A stretch of 64,000 bases of DNA, taken from contig WWBZ02000001.1 in NCBI GenBank assembly GCA_011503125.2, positions 4,650,001 to 4,714,000 of the forward strand. The letters are read 5' to 3'. Shown here piece by piece: positions 46,320-56,726 of the stretch. Each line of letters begins with the position of its first letter. Positions within the stretch are counted from its first letter, which is position 1. The position numbers and the translations under genes were made by a program. Source of the stretch: Botryosphaeria dothidea. Taxonomy: Eukaryota; Ascomycota; Dothideomycetes; Botryosphaeriales; Botryosphaeriaceae. The notes below the pieces were generated by a model that was given only the letters and a program-made list of their open reading frames with translations, made no database searches and was not told the DNA's origin.

Positions 46320-47977
46320 ATGTATAAGCCCAAAAGCGCCAGCGGGCTGCGCATCGGCATCGGCAATGGACTCCCCTCGTACAGCCCCAGCTACGGCAGC
46401 CCGACCTACGGACGGCGCTCGGTATTCCGGCTCAACGTGCGCAACGTGCTGCTCCTGACGGCCTCCTTCTGCTTCCTGCTGCTCGTCTGGAACATGCGCT
46501 CCACACCTTCCCCCTCGTCCGCATCCCCTTATACCCCGGGCAAGGAGGTGGCGCGCTACTGGACCATCACCGGCAAGGACGACCTCGAGGGCGTCACGGC
46601 GTGGCAGAAGCCCAAGGAGTTCCGCGTCGTCGGCCTGGTGTTTTTCGGGCGCCCCATCAGCGTGTCCATCCTCGACTGCTACCTGAAGCGCAACCTGGCG
46701 AGTAATGGCGGGTTTTTGGACGAGGTGATCTGGCTTGCGAGGACGAGTGTGGAGGAGGATCTGAAGTGGCTGGATAAGCTGGTGGAGGAGGAGAAGGCGT
46801 ACACGCGGAAGGATTTGCTGTTCGAGGGCATCGATTATGCGACCGCGTACGATATCGCGGAGAATGGGACGATGTACATCAAGATGGATGACGACCTGGT
46901 GAGTCGACGTTCATGTTTATTTTTGAGAAGTGGAGGGGTTTGCGACTGTTTTGGTTGCTGGGTTCCAGGGGCTTGAGATTTGAGTTTGGGGAGCGGAAGG
47001 GATCTGGGGTGTTTTGAGGAAATTGCGCGACACCGCGGAAACGGGCGGGCACAAAGACTAACGAGGCTTGGTGTTTCTTTTTAGGTTTTCATCGAGGACC
47101 ACGCCATCGCGACGCTCGTCCAGCACAAGCTCGAGCATCCGGAGAACTTCGTCGTCGCGGCTAATGTCGTCAATCAGCCGTCGCTCAGCTGGATGCATTA
47201 CCGCTTTGGCGCAATCAAGCCCTACTTCCCCGAATTGACGCCTCCCAGCCCGGAAGACGTGGCCAAGCAGGGCACATGGCGCCCGTCGGAGTTGCCTATG
47301 TGGACTGGACCTGAGGACTACAGGATCTCGGAGGAAGAGAAACTGGAGCCGCCTTTCCAGGGTCACAGATGGCTGCCTTTGGGTGACGATTTCCCGATTG
47401 AGAACACGCCCATTGCAACGACCAGCTTCGATGCATTTTCGCAAGGCTTGTGGCATTGGCAAGTTGCGGCGCAAGAGCACTACAGCTTCTTCGAGCATCT
47501 GGAACACAATGATTTGTGGAAGTGTAAGTTGGAAAGGATTTCTTATTATGCGCTTCGTAGTTTAGTCGGACTTGAATGCTAACCGGTTGGCTGGATAGAC
47601 AAGTTCCACACGCTGGATTACCACTTCATGCGCATGGGTATCCAGATGATTGCTATCTGGGGCGACGACATCATCGCCAGCGACATTCACAACGGCAACG
47701 GCGATGACGAGTACCATTTCACCGAGGTCATGACCAAGAGGACGGGCAGACGTATGTGTTCCACAAATCACCTTTCAATGGAAGCATTCTTGAAGACTAA
47801 TAGGTATTTTCTGCAGACGCCGTTGTGGATGGCCGTGCCATTGTCTCGCACTATACATTCCTCCCCCAGAGGAGCGGCTTGGAATCGACGGATATCCTCG
47901 AGCGCTACAGAGCATATGCGGCGGAGAATATTTGCCCGAGCAAGATGGCTTGGCCCGTGTCGCAGTTCTTGCAATGA
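46320..47977 (+). CDS. Type II membrane glycosyltransferase-like protein with DxD
   Basis: A 443-aa protein from four exons: 46,320-46,898; 47,085-47,523; 47,599-47,751; 47,817-47,977. Introns are 186, 75 and 65 nt; the sum is 444 codons. A single hydrophobic segment at about residues 40-60 after a Ser/Tyr/Gly-rich N-terminus gives type II topology, as in Golgi enzymes. The Met-Asp-Asp-Asp-Leu followed by Val-Phe-Ile-Glu-Asp motif near residue 190, which spans intron 1, looks like the metal-binding DxD of GT-A glycosyltransferases. Downstream are conserved aromatic stretches (Trp-Met-His-Tyr-Arg-Phe-Gly; Gly-Leu-Trp-His-Trp) and an acidic Gly-Asp-Asp-Ile-Ile segment. I do not recognise a named family; the donor and acceptor are unknown. 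Confidence 0.85.
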
Positions 47978-48579
47978 TTGTACATTTCCGGCGTTTTCTG
48001 GGGTTCACTGTATGGATGGCATTTTCCGAGCGTGCATGGAGCTCTGTCGGCAAAGTAGAGCACATGAGCGAGCGAGCAGGCCGGCGCTACTTGGGTGGTT
48101 CGATTTCATTTTGCATCGGCTTGTTCTGTTTGCATTTCTGGGAGGTGTTGGCTAGACCGTTGGCTTGTGACTATGTAGATGTGTACGAGATAAACGGGAA
48201 AAGTAATCAGACCAGATACGATATCAGTGTGGACGGCAATGCAACGGTGAACACAGCAAAGATGGGCGGTAAAAGCAATGATCCGCCATCCCACCGTAGC
48301 AATCGGCGACGGCTTTATGAGGATGAGGGGACATGGGCTGACTCTTACACCCGGCATCGCAATCGCTGACCAGCCCCCCAACCCCAATCCAGAAAGCCCT
48401 CGTCTTCTTGAAAGTCAGTTCCCAGCGCCACACGTGCACCAATTCTCAGCCCTACCGTTTTCCGCCCCGCTGAGCACCTTGGTGCCCGCCCCTCACCCCT
48501 CCCCCAAAATTTCATTATCTCCGGAAGCTCCGCCGCCCGCCCGCACCGCCCGCTGCCCCGCCGACCGCAAAACATCAAC
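47978..48579. other. Intergenic, no supported gene
   Basis: This 0.6-kb spacer holds the 3' flank of the glycosyltransferase-like gene and the promoter of the IMPACT gene. The last 100 bp are C-rich. No gene is seen. Confidence 0.5.
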
Positions 48580-49452
48580 ATGAACCAAGACCTCGACGAT
48601 GAAATCACCTCGATAAACTCCATCTACGACGAGTCCACCCTCGCCACCATCCCCACCCCCGACAATTCCTCGATCCTCTGCGCCCTCCGCCTCCCCTCGC
48701 TGCCCTCGGTGACCCTGCGCCTCGACTTCCCGCCCGACTACCCCGACGCCCCGCCCGCGGTCCTCGGGACCCAACCGGTGGGCGACGACGTGCCCAAAGG
48801 CTTCGGGACGAAGGTCGTCGACGTGGTCCGCGATGTCCTGGCGCGCGTGTTCCGGCCCGGCGAGCCGTGCGTCTTCGACCTGCTCGAGGAGGTGGGCGAG
48901 ATGGTGGAGCGCGAGCGCGACGCTCTGCAAGAGGCCGAAGAGAACGGTTTGAACACACACGCCGGTGACGACGACGAGGAGGCTGAGGCTGAGAGTGCGT
49001 CTGCAAAGGTCGAGGACCTGGGTCCCCCGCCGCCATGGGCCGTGAGCGAGCCGCTCGCCGAGAAGAAGAGCGTTTTCCTCGGCCGCGCCGCCGAGGTGCA
49101 TGGCGTCGACGAGGCGAAGGGCTACATTGCGCATCTGTTGGCGACGGACAAGAAGGCGGCGAAGGCGACGCACAACATGACGGCCTGGCGCATCCGTGGG
49201 CAAGGCGGCGCGTCGTTTCAGGATTGCGATGACGATGGCGAGACGGCGGCTGGTGGGCGGATATTACATTTGCTGCAGCTGATGGACGTTTGGGACGTGG
49301 TCGTCGTCGTGACAAGATGGTATGGCGGCGTGCAATTGGGCCCGGATCGGTTCAGGCTTATCAACCAGGCGGCGAGGGACGCGGTGGTGACGGGCGGGTT
49401 CGTGAAAGAAGAGAAGAAGGAAGGCGGAGGGAAGAAGAAGGGGAAGAAGTAA
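48580..49452 (+). CDS. YIH1: Yih1/IMPACT family protein (RWD + UPF0029)
   Basis: A 290-aa single-exon protein. An N-terminal RWD domain (about residues 1-110) starts Asp-Asp-Glu-Ile-Thr-Ser-Ile-Asn-Ser-Ile-Tyr and contains the Tyr-Pro-Asp-Ala-Pro-Pro signature. An acidic linker (about 115-150) follows. The C-terminal UPF0029 domain (about 160-275) has His-Asn-Met-Thr-Ala-Trp-Arg-Ile and Val-Val-Val-Thr-Arg-Trp-Tyr-Gly-Gly. In yeast, Yih1 binds Gcn1 and actin and restrains activation of the Gcn2 eIF2-alpha kinase. The Lys/Gly-rich C-terminal tail is low complexity. Length and domain order match the family. Confidence 0.95.
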   Translation: MNQDLDDEITSINSIYDESTLATIPTPDNSSILCALRLPSLPSVTLRLDFPPDYPDAPPAVLGTQPVGDDVPKGFGTKVVDVVRDVLARVFRPGEPCVFDLLEEVGEMVERERDALQEAEENGLNTHAGDDDEEAEAESASAKVEDLGPPPPWAVSEPLAEKKSVFLGRAAEVHGVDEAKGYIAHLLATDKKAAKATHNMTAWRIRGQGGASFQDCDDDGETAAGGRILHLLQLMDVWDVVVVVTRWYGGVQLGPDRFRLINQAARDAVVTGGFVKEEKKEGGGKKKGKK

Positions 49453-50068
49453 TTGGATTAGAGGAAATGTTCTTAGAACGCATAGAACAAAGGGCATCGG
49501 GATATGAGCGTAGAAGGCCCAGTTTGCCACGGTGGTACCGCTGCGGAGCCATCCTGAAGACCCTGTATGGACGCTCTCCCAGATCCCGCAAGGAACAATT
49601 GAAGCCAGTTTCAAATGCTAATGCCTGTTTTCTTGATGTGGAAGGTATGTTGGGTCTCTTCCTTTGAGTTTTTTAGCCCTTCTGGTTGCCCTTGCCTTTA
49701 GAACGGCAGGCTAGCACTCCTGATACGCAAATACGCTTGGGGAGTTGAAGCATTCATTCGGACGCAGGTGTTCGAAAGAAAAATCCATGGCACGAAAGTG
49801 CTGATAACTGCTTCAAATCGCTGCGTAATGGTGAGATGGATTTCATTTTTAACTAGCTTCACTGGGTTTGTTTTCGGGAACACCTCATCGCGACCTCCTC
49901 GAGAAGACTTACGCAGTTCCTTCTTGCTGTTTCTAGCCATCTAACCAGTGAATCCATGTCTGCCTTATGGAACTACAGAAACTTCAACGCTCTGCCTGAC
50001 AACATCATCTCTTCTAAACACCCCCAACCCGACACCTCGCCACATACACGAAGCATCTTCAACACATT
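49453..50068. other. Intergenic between YIH1 and the 502-aa gene
   Basis: This holds the YIH1 3' flank and the promoter of the 502-aa gene. The only candidate inside is the low-confidence small spliced frame on the minus strand at 49,698-49,940. Confidence 0.45.
49698..49940 (-). CDS. Possible small spliced gene (60 aa), low confidence
   Basis: An ATG at 49,940 is followed by a consensus donor (GTAAGT) at 49,912, and an acceptor at 49,853-49,854 gives a frame-preserving 60-nt intron. The exons 49,940-49,913 and 49,852-49,698 encode a basic N-terminus (Met-Ala-Arg-Asn-Ser-Lys-Lys) and a short hydrophobic stretch. No family is recognised. It would lie tail-to-tail with YIH1 and divergently from the 502-aa gene, 128 bp from its ATG. 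It may well be a chance frame. Confidence 0.2.
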   Translation of the reverse strand: MARNSKKELRKSSRGGRDEVFPKTNPVKLVKNEIHLTITQRFEAVISTFVPWIFLSNTCVRMNASTPQAYLRIRSASLPF

Positions 50069-51577
50069 ATGGCGCCGAACAAAAAACCTCAGGATGGTGT
50101 CGACCTCACCATCATAACCTACGACTCTGCGCCGTGCCCGCACGACTCTATTAACGTCACACATACTAGCGATTTTGTCTATCGTGGGAACACACTTGAT
50201 TTGAGTCCGCCACCAGCACTATCACCCACTGGCCTTCAGAGTAACAGTGAAGCATATCTGCTGAGTCTCACTGCTGGTTACAACACCACCGACACTTTTC
50301 CTTCTTCCTTGCTCAACGCATTCGGAATCTCTCCAAAGCCTTCCTGGGATGATGTACTGTCAGATGCGATTCATGATGACTGTACGTACGGTTGTGCATC
50401 TCGAGATGGCGGGACTCGGGCTGTGACACTGCAGGATTGGGTCAACCAGAATCTCCAAGGACACCATCTGGAAACGGCCTTCTGGATACCACTGGTGAAG
50501 TTGCTGGAATACGTGAACCAGAATTTCATGGACAACGGGAATGGTGCGACCGACAAGAAGTTGTGCTATGCGCTCACCATCAGGGCGGTCAAGCTCGAGG
50601 ACGTCAACAAGCTCAGCACCATGTGCCCATGCTGGCACACTGAAATGTGGTATCCGAGCAACACCGATGCTTCAGCCTCATCCTCCTTGGGTACTGAGGA
50701 TTCTTTGATTCCACCCGGGTATTCATTGCCGATTCGGTCCCCGATTGTGGAGTCCACCATCTACAATACTGTGGATCTGGACAACCCGCTCTTCCAGCGC
50801 CTGCCTGGGACAGTGACACCCGGTTCTCCCACTTTTCCCGACTTACCCCTCACACCTAGGGCATCATCTAGGGCCACAGCAGCCGCATCGCCCACATTGC
50901 CCGACCGCCGCCACAGTCTGCACGTTGACGTTCTTCGCGCAAATCGCCCCCATCCCAGCTCGGCCACACAACATCGTCACAGCAGTCCTCCCGGCCAGGC
51001 CCGTTTCGAGCAACCGCGCCCACCCTCCACAAGGAACGCACGATCAACTCTTCCAGACCGGTCCCGGTTCTCACCTACCTCCCCCGCGACCCCAAGTTCC
51101 CACACCCTGTCAGCCGGCAACCGCTCCCCCAGCCCTGGCCCTTCACCTCTGCTTTCGCCTTTCACGCGCCTTCAGCGCTTATACTCGCAATTAGATGACA
51201 AACTTGCTTCTCCTTTGGGCTCCAAGAATGCCCCATCTCCGCTTTCTGGCGACCCGCTCATCCGCATCATGGCGCCGCTCGCCGGCCCGGGCACGCTGTT
51301 CCGGCGCGATGCGGGCAACACGGCATCGTCGACCATGAACGCCTTGATTGCGGCATCAGGCTTTCCTGAGAGCAGCTACGGCAGCGGGCACCAAGGAGAT
51401 ATGGTGTCGCCGAAGCAGGGCGAAGTGATCACGTGGACGAAGGGAGGGAAGGTGAACGGTTACGGTCCGTTGTTTGCGGCGCCAACGGGGGCGCAGATGG
51501 GTGGCAGAGATAGGGTATTTGTGAGCATTGTAGTCGGCACCGAGGAGCAGGTTGCAGCGACGGCTGGTGCCTACTGA
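50069..51577 (+). CDS. Hypothetical protein, 502 aa, Ser/Pro-rich middle
   Basis: I do not recognise a family. The N-terminal about 210 residues look globular, with many polar and aromatic positions and several Cys, including Cys-Pro-Cys-Trp-His near residue 190, and no signal peptide or membrane span. Residues about 225-400 are low-complexity Ser/Pro/Thr/Arg, typical of a disordered linker with phosphorylation sites. The C-terminal about 90 residues contain Ile-Met-Ala-Pro-Leu-Ala-Gly-Pro-Gly-Thr-Leu-Phe and a Gly-rich segment that may be a small second domain. The start at 50,069 is the first ATG with an A at -3. Codon use matches the neighbours. It is probably cytosolic or nuclear; function is unknown. 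Confidence 0.7.
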   Translation: MAPNKKPQDGVDLTIITYDSAPCPHDSINVTHTSDFVYRGNTLDLSPPPALSPTGLQSNSEAYLLSLTAGYNTTDTFPSSLLNAFGISPKPSWDDVLSDAIHDDCTYGCASRDGGTRAVTLQDWVNQNLQGHHLETAFWIPLVKLLEYVNQNFMDNGNGATDKKLCYALTIRAVKLEDVNKLSTMCPCWHTEMWYPSNTDASASSSLGTEDSLIPPGYSLPIRSPIVESTIYNTVDLDNPLFQRLPGTVTPGSPTFPDLPLTPRASSRATAAASPTLPDRRHSLHVDVLRANRPHPSSATQHRHSSPPGQARFEQPRPPSTRNARSTLPDRSRFSPTSPATPSSHTLSAGNRSPSPGPSPLLSPFTRLQRLYSQLDDKLASPLGSKNAPSPLSGDPLIRIMAPLAGPGTLFRRDAGNTASSTMNALIAASGFPESSYGSGHQGDMVSPKQGEVITWTKGGKVNGYGPLFAAPTGAQMGGRDRVFVSIVVGTEEQVAATAGAY

Positions 51578-52681
51578 CGATGAAGGGAAAAAGAATGGCG
51601 TTGGAATACGAGTCAGTGGCTGAACATCACGGTTCTGCGGCGGTGCAGATTCCACGCCTCAGCTGAGCATTTTGCTCATATGCTGCAGAGAATTAGTTTG
51701 TTTATGGACGAATCATTAGTTGAAGGGTCATTGATTAGTGGGAACTGCGAAACTCGGAGTTGGCTACGGTCACAGGCATTTGAATTAGACTCAGAAAAGC
51801 AAAGTAACAATGGAAAAAATTGAAAAAATGGAGCGTCCTAAGACTGTTGATGAATCCTAATATGAACTTGCAGAAGTGGCTTGTGAAGTGTGGTGCCCCC
51901 TCCGCGGACCTCGCATTGCCTCACGCGCTCCTGCGGTTTCCTTTCAATAAAGTTTCGTATCTCTCGATCTACGTTGCTGATCATTGCAAATTCTCCGAGA
52001 CCCTCTTATCACACTCAGCATAATAAAATGAGTAAGATGATGATGTCACGTTGCTTCCTTTGGTAGGGCCGGCCACTCAATTCGATCCAACGCGGTGCGA
52101 AATCCGGCCTCGAATTGAGCAACGACACATGTTTTCCAGTCAGAAACCACACGCTTCCCAGTAAACACAGCCTTGGTAAGATGATCTGCCTAGAACCAAC
52201 GCGGCGGTGTGCGGCGAAACGGTTATTGTGGATTCAGGTGCGCAGGGATGATGCGAGATCCCTGCACAGCCACAACGATGGCCACACCGCTAACAACGCC
52301 AATGGACCACAACTATACGGTGTTACGTGCTTAGAGTAGTGCTTTGCCCCATTCGGAATAAGCTGGGGATCCGCAATGAACTCGCCGCTCCTCACGTCCT
52401 CGTTCATTTGGTTCACTAGATGCGGCGCAGTTACTTAGCTGAGATCCTTTGCTCCAATGACCCCACAACGACAAGACTGCCAGTGTTGCCTTCAGATTCT
52501 GCCTTGTACCCGAACCTTGAACCTAGAATCTCCCTTTCACGAGTTTGAGCTTGATGCCAACTGTGAAACATATATTCTGCTTCTTGTGTCACTTCCTCAG
52601 ATCCAGGGTGCTTGAGTTTGCTTGATTATCGTCACAATTATTCCTCTTTTATTCTCCCTATACTGTGAAATCGCCCCGAAA
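51578..52681. other. Intergenic region, no supported gene
   Basis: A 1.1-kb spacer between two plus-strand genes. It is relatively AT-rich for the gene region. Small frames (51,820-52,023; 52,115-52,339) lack motifs. Confidence 0.5.
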
Positions 52682-55345
52682 ATGGTTTCCCTTCCGAGTC
52701 GTTTCAAGAAAGAGCCGCGGCATGCATCTCCCGATTCCTCTGTGCGAACTCTCGTTACGTCCGAACATGCCACCCCATCCACAACCTCCGTCAACGCCAT
52801 CTTTCAGACTCATTTCACTGACAACGAGAAGGACTGGGAATTCCTCGAAGATGAGTGTCCAATGGACAAGAAAGAGACTTGCTCTTCACCAGTCGAGCTC
52901 AAGGTGCATTCGCTCCGGGAACCGAAAGGAGTGCTCGTCTCCGTGCAGCCGCCGAAGAACCCTCCAGCGTCGTTGGGGACCAAGAAGCGCCATCCTGTGG
53001 ATATAGTCCTTGTGCTTGACGTATCATCGAGTATGGATAACCCGGTGAAGATGCCGAAAGCGTCAGACACACAGCCGAGTGGTGGAAGTGATACCAGGAG
53101 TAAATCGGAGCAGGAAAGCTATCATTCCAGGCTAGACTTGGCCAAGAATGCAATGCGCGGGATTGTCTCAGGACTAGATGATGGGGATAGAGTCGGTATC
53201 GTATGTTTTGGGTACGATGTTGAGGTAAGTGGATGTCGTATTGCAAGCATTTCTATGCACCAGATCACTTACCAATGTCCCGTGTCATGTAGGAATTTCA
53301 AGAGCTCACTCAGATGAGCAAGAAGGCTCAGGAGGAGCTTCTGACAAAGATAGATACCATCAGAGCCCACGGCGCAACCAACCTGTGGGCTGGTCTCCGT
53401 CAGGGTTACAGAACGCTGGCATCAGAGAACAAACGACGGACTGCGGGATCCCCAGGCCATTCCCTGTCCGCAATTTACCTTCTTACTGATGGTCTACCAA
53501 ACGTTATGCCTCCTCCAGACGGCTATATACCGGCACTTCAGCGCTTGATCTCGAAAGAGGTCCAGCAGGGGAAGAACCCGGTCATTCCATCTCTGCATAC
53601 TTTTGGTTTCGGCTACGAGATTCGCTCGGGACTGCTTCAGGCTCTAGCCGAAGTGGGCGGAGGATACTATGCATTCATTCCTGAGGGTAGTTTCGTTGGT
53701 GAGCTTGTAGACCACTCTTTGAGATTTATAACCCGTACTGATGCATTCAAGCCACGATTTTCAACCACGCTTTCGCCAACCTAAGCATAAGCTTTACAAC
53801 AAGTGCTAAGTTGAGGGTTACGATTTCAGGTGGCTTAGATACAATCAGGCCACTGCCAGGTGCAGTAGCGAGCAGAGAAGATGACGTTGACTTGGAGATC
53901 TCTCTTTACAATCTTCAGTACGGTCAACAGCGCAACATATTCCTTACTTCGCTACAGGGACTTGACCTGAGAGAAAACTCGACCGCCGTCTTATCCGCAA
54001 CTCTCGAGTATACCGAACCAGGCCGTACAACCCAATACGTAAAGACCGTGAGGAATACCTCAGACATATCGAAATCTCTTCCGCGATCCTTCACCTATCA
54101 TCACTTACATCGGTCCATGGTCTGCGAGTTTCTGGCATCTCTCTCAAAGCGCAACAGCGTTGACGAGTACATGCCCATCTTGGAATACGAGCTCAAATTC
54201 GCGGTCTCGAGGCTTGAGAAGTTAACAGAGCGAATCGAATCCAGCGGCTTTGAGGATGAGCTCAACAAGAGTCTTCTGAGAGATCTCAAAAGCGACATGG
54301 ACCGGGCGCACACCAGTGCCGAAGACCCAGCTGGACAGATCCAAAAGGCATTGTGCAAAGGAGAGTGGTTCGAGAAATGGGGCACGCACTACCGTAAGTA
54401 GCACAATCCCCGTGAATCCCCAAATGAGCAGGAAACTTACAAAGCATTCCTTCTCCAGTTCCATCTGTCCTCCACGCGTACCGCAACCAACTCTGCCTCA
54501 ACGAGAAAGACCCCGGTCCGAAGATGTACGTCGTCAACAACGCTCTCTTCGACCACTTCAAGCAGCTGCAGAGCGACGCCTGGGACACCATCGAGATCCG
54601 CCTGGCCAAACTCCTGGTCGAGAACGCCGAGGTACAGAAGTGCGAGAGCGGCAGCAATCTGCTGTCCGGCAGTCCGCCATCCTACGCCGCTTCCCGGTGC
54701 ATGCCAGCTCTGCCTCCTGCTCCCCGCATCTCCATGGCCATCTACAACAACCCGGATAACCCGTGCTTCGCTGCGCCGTCGCGCATCCTGCTGGCCAGCG
54801 GCCGCGCAATCCCGGTGCGTCGACTTCGCCCTGGCGTCATGGTGTCCACGCCGGTGGGACCGCGGCGTGTTGCGGCTGTGATGAAGACGGTTTGTGCGGA
54901 CACCGCGCTGTGCCGTCTTGGAAAATTGCTGATCACGCCGTGGCACCCGGTGCTCGATGCGGGTGCCAGGATGTGGGTGTTTCCGGCGCAGCTTGCGGAT
55001 GTGGAGCGGTGGAGCAAGATGGACGTGTATTCTGTGCTGCTTGAGAGGGATGGGCGGCCGGAAGCACATGCGGTGAACGTTGGCGGGAAGTGGTGTGTTA
55101 CTCTGGGGCATGGAATCGTGAGGAGAAGCTTGATGGATGCACGAGGACATGAATTCTTAGGTGATTATCAGAGGGTTGCGGGGGACATGAAGAAGCTGCC
55201 AAAAGGAAGGGGACGGGTGTCGAAGTGCGGTGGGATGCGTAGGGACGATGACACTGGACTAATGTGTGGTTTCGAGGGGCCGGTGGGAAAGTGCAGGGAA
55301 AGAATGAGGAAGAGGTCAGGAGGGAAATGTGTAGCTTCGGTATAG
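52682..55345 (+). CDS. VWA-Vwaint-Hint domain protein (putative autoprocessing)
   Basis: An 825-aa protein rebuilt from four exons (52,682-53,224; 53,293-53,698; 53,752-54,393; 54,459-55,345) with introns of 68, 53 and 65 nt; the sum is 826 codons. Without the second and third introns the frame would stop at 53,784 and 54,401. The VWA domain (about residues 105-300) has the metal-binding Asp113-x-Ser115-x-Ser117 (MIDAS). A Vwaint-type middle domain follows (about 310-560). The C-terminal Hint domain starts around Cys633-Phe and has the block-B Thr-x-x-His motif ending at His693, then Leu-Gly-His-Gly near 725. Hint folds in inteins and Hedgehog proteins cleave their own backbone at the Cys. 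The combination suggests a cytosolic adhesion-like or ubiquitin-related scaffold that may self-process, as inferred for other fungal members. There is no signal peptide. Confidence 0.88.
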
Positions 55346-55769
55346 TTTGTGCTGTGTGCAACGGCCTGGGAGGTGTGCTTCATTCAGTCATGTTGTTAAC
55401 GCGCGAAAAGACAAGAAAATGTGCGGTGGCAATGAATCTCGACAAAGTGTTGTGAGCGTCGTGGGCGTGAGCGAGCCACCGGCACCGGCAGCGACATTTT
55501 GGAAGGCGCGGAACGGCGGCAGCGGCGAGGGCGGGCGGAAAGTCTTGGCGTTGCCGATCTCGCAGGCGGTGTGGCGCAGTGCGGGTGGGCGGCGGCGACG
55601 GGCGATTTGACGTCGGCGGGGCTTTGAAATCAACGCGCTTTCCTCCTCATCGCAAACCCAAGCATGCGCTGCTCCGTCAACCCGACAATTCCTCCGCCCG
55701 TTGCTTGCCACGCCTTCGCGCACTCCCCTCCCAATCCAGGTTGAGGCCACTCGCCCCTCCGCGCCTACC
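55346..55769. other. Short intergenic region (CFD1 promoter)
   Basis: A 0.42-kb spacer between the VWA-Hint gene and CFD1. The middle is GC-rich and the last 150 bp are a pyrimidine-rich leader. No gene is seen; the open frame running into CFD1 from 55,701 is leader sequence. Confidence 0.5.
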
Positions 55770-56726
55770 ATGGGTCTCGAAAACATCAAGAAGATCGTCC
55801 TCGTCTTGTCGGGCAAAGGCGGCGTGGGCAAGTCTAGCATCACCACTCAATTGGCCCTGAGCCTGGCCCTGCAGGGCCACTCCGTCGGCGTTCTGGATAT
55901 CGATCTCACCGGCCCCTCGGTGCCGCGCTTCTTTGGCGTCGAAGGCTCCAAGGTCACACAAGCTCCCGGTGGCATGGTTCCCGTGCCCGTCCACGAGGCA
56001 CAAACACTTGGAGAAGGCAGCGAGAAAAGGAATGTCGGCCCGCTGTCTGTCATGTCCTTGGGCTTCATCCTTCCCAACCGTGGGGATGCCGTCATCTGGC
56101 GTGGTCCCAAGAAGACGGCCATGGTCCGCCAGTTCTTGTCTTCGGTGCTATGGCCCCCAGGTCTCGACTATCTCCTCATTGATACTCCGCCGGGCACTTC
56201 TGATGAACACATTTCTCTGCTTGAGACTCTACTCAAGGATACCGCAGCGAACCCCTCGCAGCTAGCCGGTGCCGTCGTCGTTACAACCCCGCAGGCCATC
56301 AGTATCTCGGACGTCAAGAAGGAGCTGAATTTCTGCACAAAAGTGGGGCTGAAAGTGTTGGGGGTGGTAGAGAACATGGCTGGATTTGTCTGCCCCAGCT
56401 GTAGCGAGTGCACAAATGTGTTCAGCAAGGGTGGAGGCGAGATAATGGCCAAAGATTACAACGTCCCCTTCCTGGGAAGCATTCCAATTGACCCTGCATT
56501 TGTCATGTTGATTGAGGAGGGAAAGCGGCCCACCTACCCCAAAGGGACCGTCATTCAGGGCAACGACATGTCCACGACGGAGACCGATGGTCATGCTGAG
56601 GAGGCAAGCAGAGAAGAAGAGGCCAAGAAGGAGCCGGGAGCGCTGGTTGACAAGTACACGGACTGTTCTTTATACCCACTTTTCGACAGCATAGTGAAGC
56701 AGGTAGTTGCGACCATTGAAGGTTGA
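55770..56726 (+). CDS. CFD1: Cfd1, cytosolic Fe-S cluster scaffold ATPase
   Basis: A 318-aa P-loop NTPase of the Mrp/Nbp35 family. With Nbp35 it forms the scaffold that assembles Fe-S clusters for cytosolic and nuclear proteins. The deviant Walker A Gly-Lys-Gly-Gly-Val-Gly-Lys-Ser is at about residues 15-22. The bridging-cluster Cys-x-x-Cys (Cys208, Cys211) precedes a third Cys at 214. Lack of the N-terminal four-cysteine extension separates it from Nbp35. The start at 55,770 gives the conserved Met-Gly-Leu-Glu-Asn-Ile-Lys beginning; an open frame continues upstream to 55,701 but is leader-like. The C-terminal about 50 residues are an acidic, Glu/Lys-rich insertion before the final helix. Confidence 0.96.
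   Translation: MGLENIKKIVLVLSGKGGVGKSSITTQLALSLALQGHSVGVLDIDLTGPSVPRFFGVEGSKVTQAPGGMVPVPVHEAQTLGEGSEKRNVGPLSVMSLGFILPNRGDAVIWRGPKKTAMVRQFLSSVLWPPGLDYLLIDTPPGTSDEHISLLETLLKDTAANPSQLAGAVVVTTPQAISISDVKKELNFCTKVGLKVLGVVENMAGFVCPSCSECTNVFSKGGGEIMAKDYNVPFLGSIPIDPAFVMLIEEGKRPTYPKGTVIQGNDMSTTETDGHAEEASREEEAKKEPGALVDKYTDCSLYPLFDSIVKQVVATIEG

Noticed and set aside
48605..49315. Two long minus-strand frames (236 codons each) antisense to YIH1
   Set aside because: They are Arg/Pro/Ser-rich or Val/Gly-rich shadows of the strongly GC3-biased YIH1 gene, which itself has clear RWD and UPF0029 domains.
53752..53820. Frameshift or separate genes within the VWA-Hint locus
   Set aside because: The apparent break at 53,784 is resolved by a 53-nt intron (53,699-53,751), and the next at 54,401 by a 65-nt intron. 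All exons then sum to a multiple of three.
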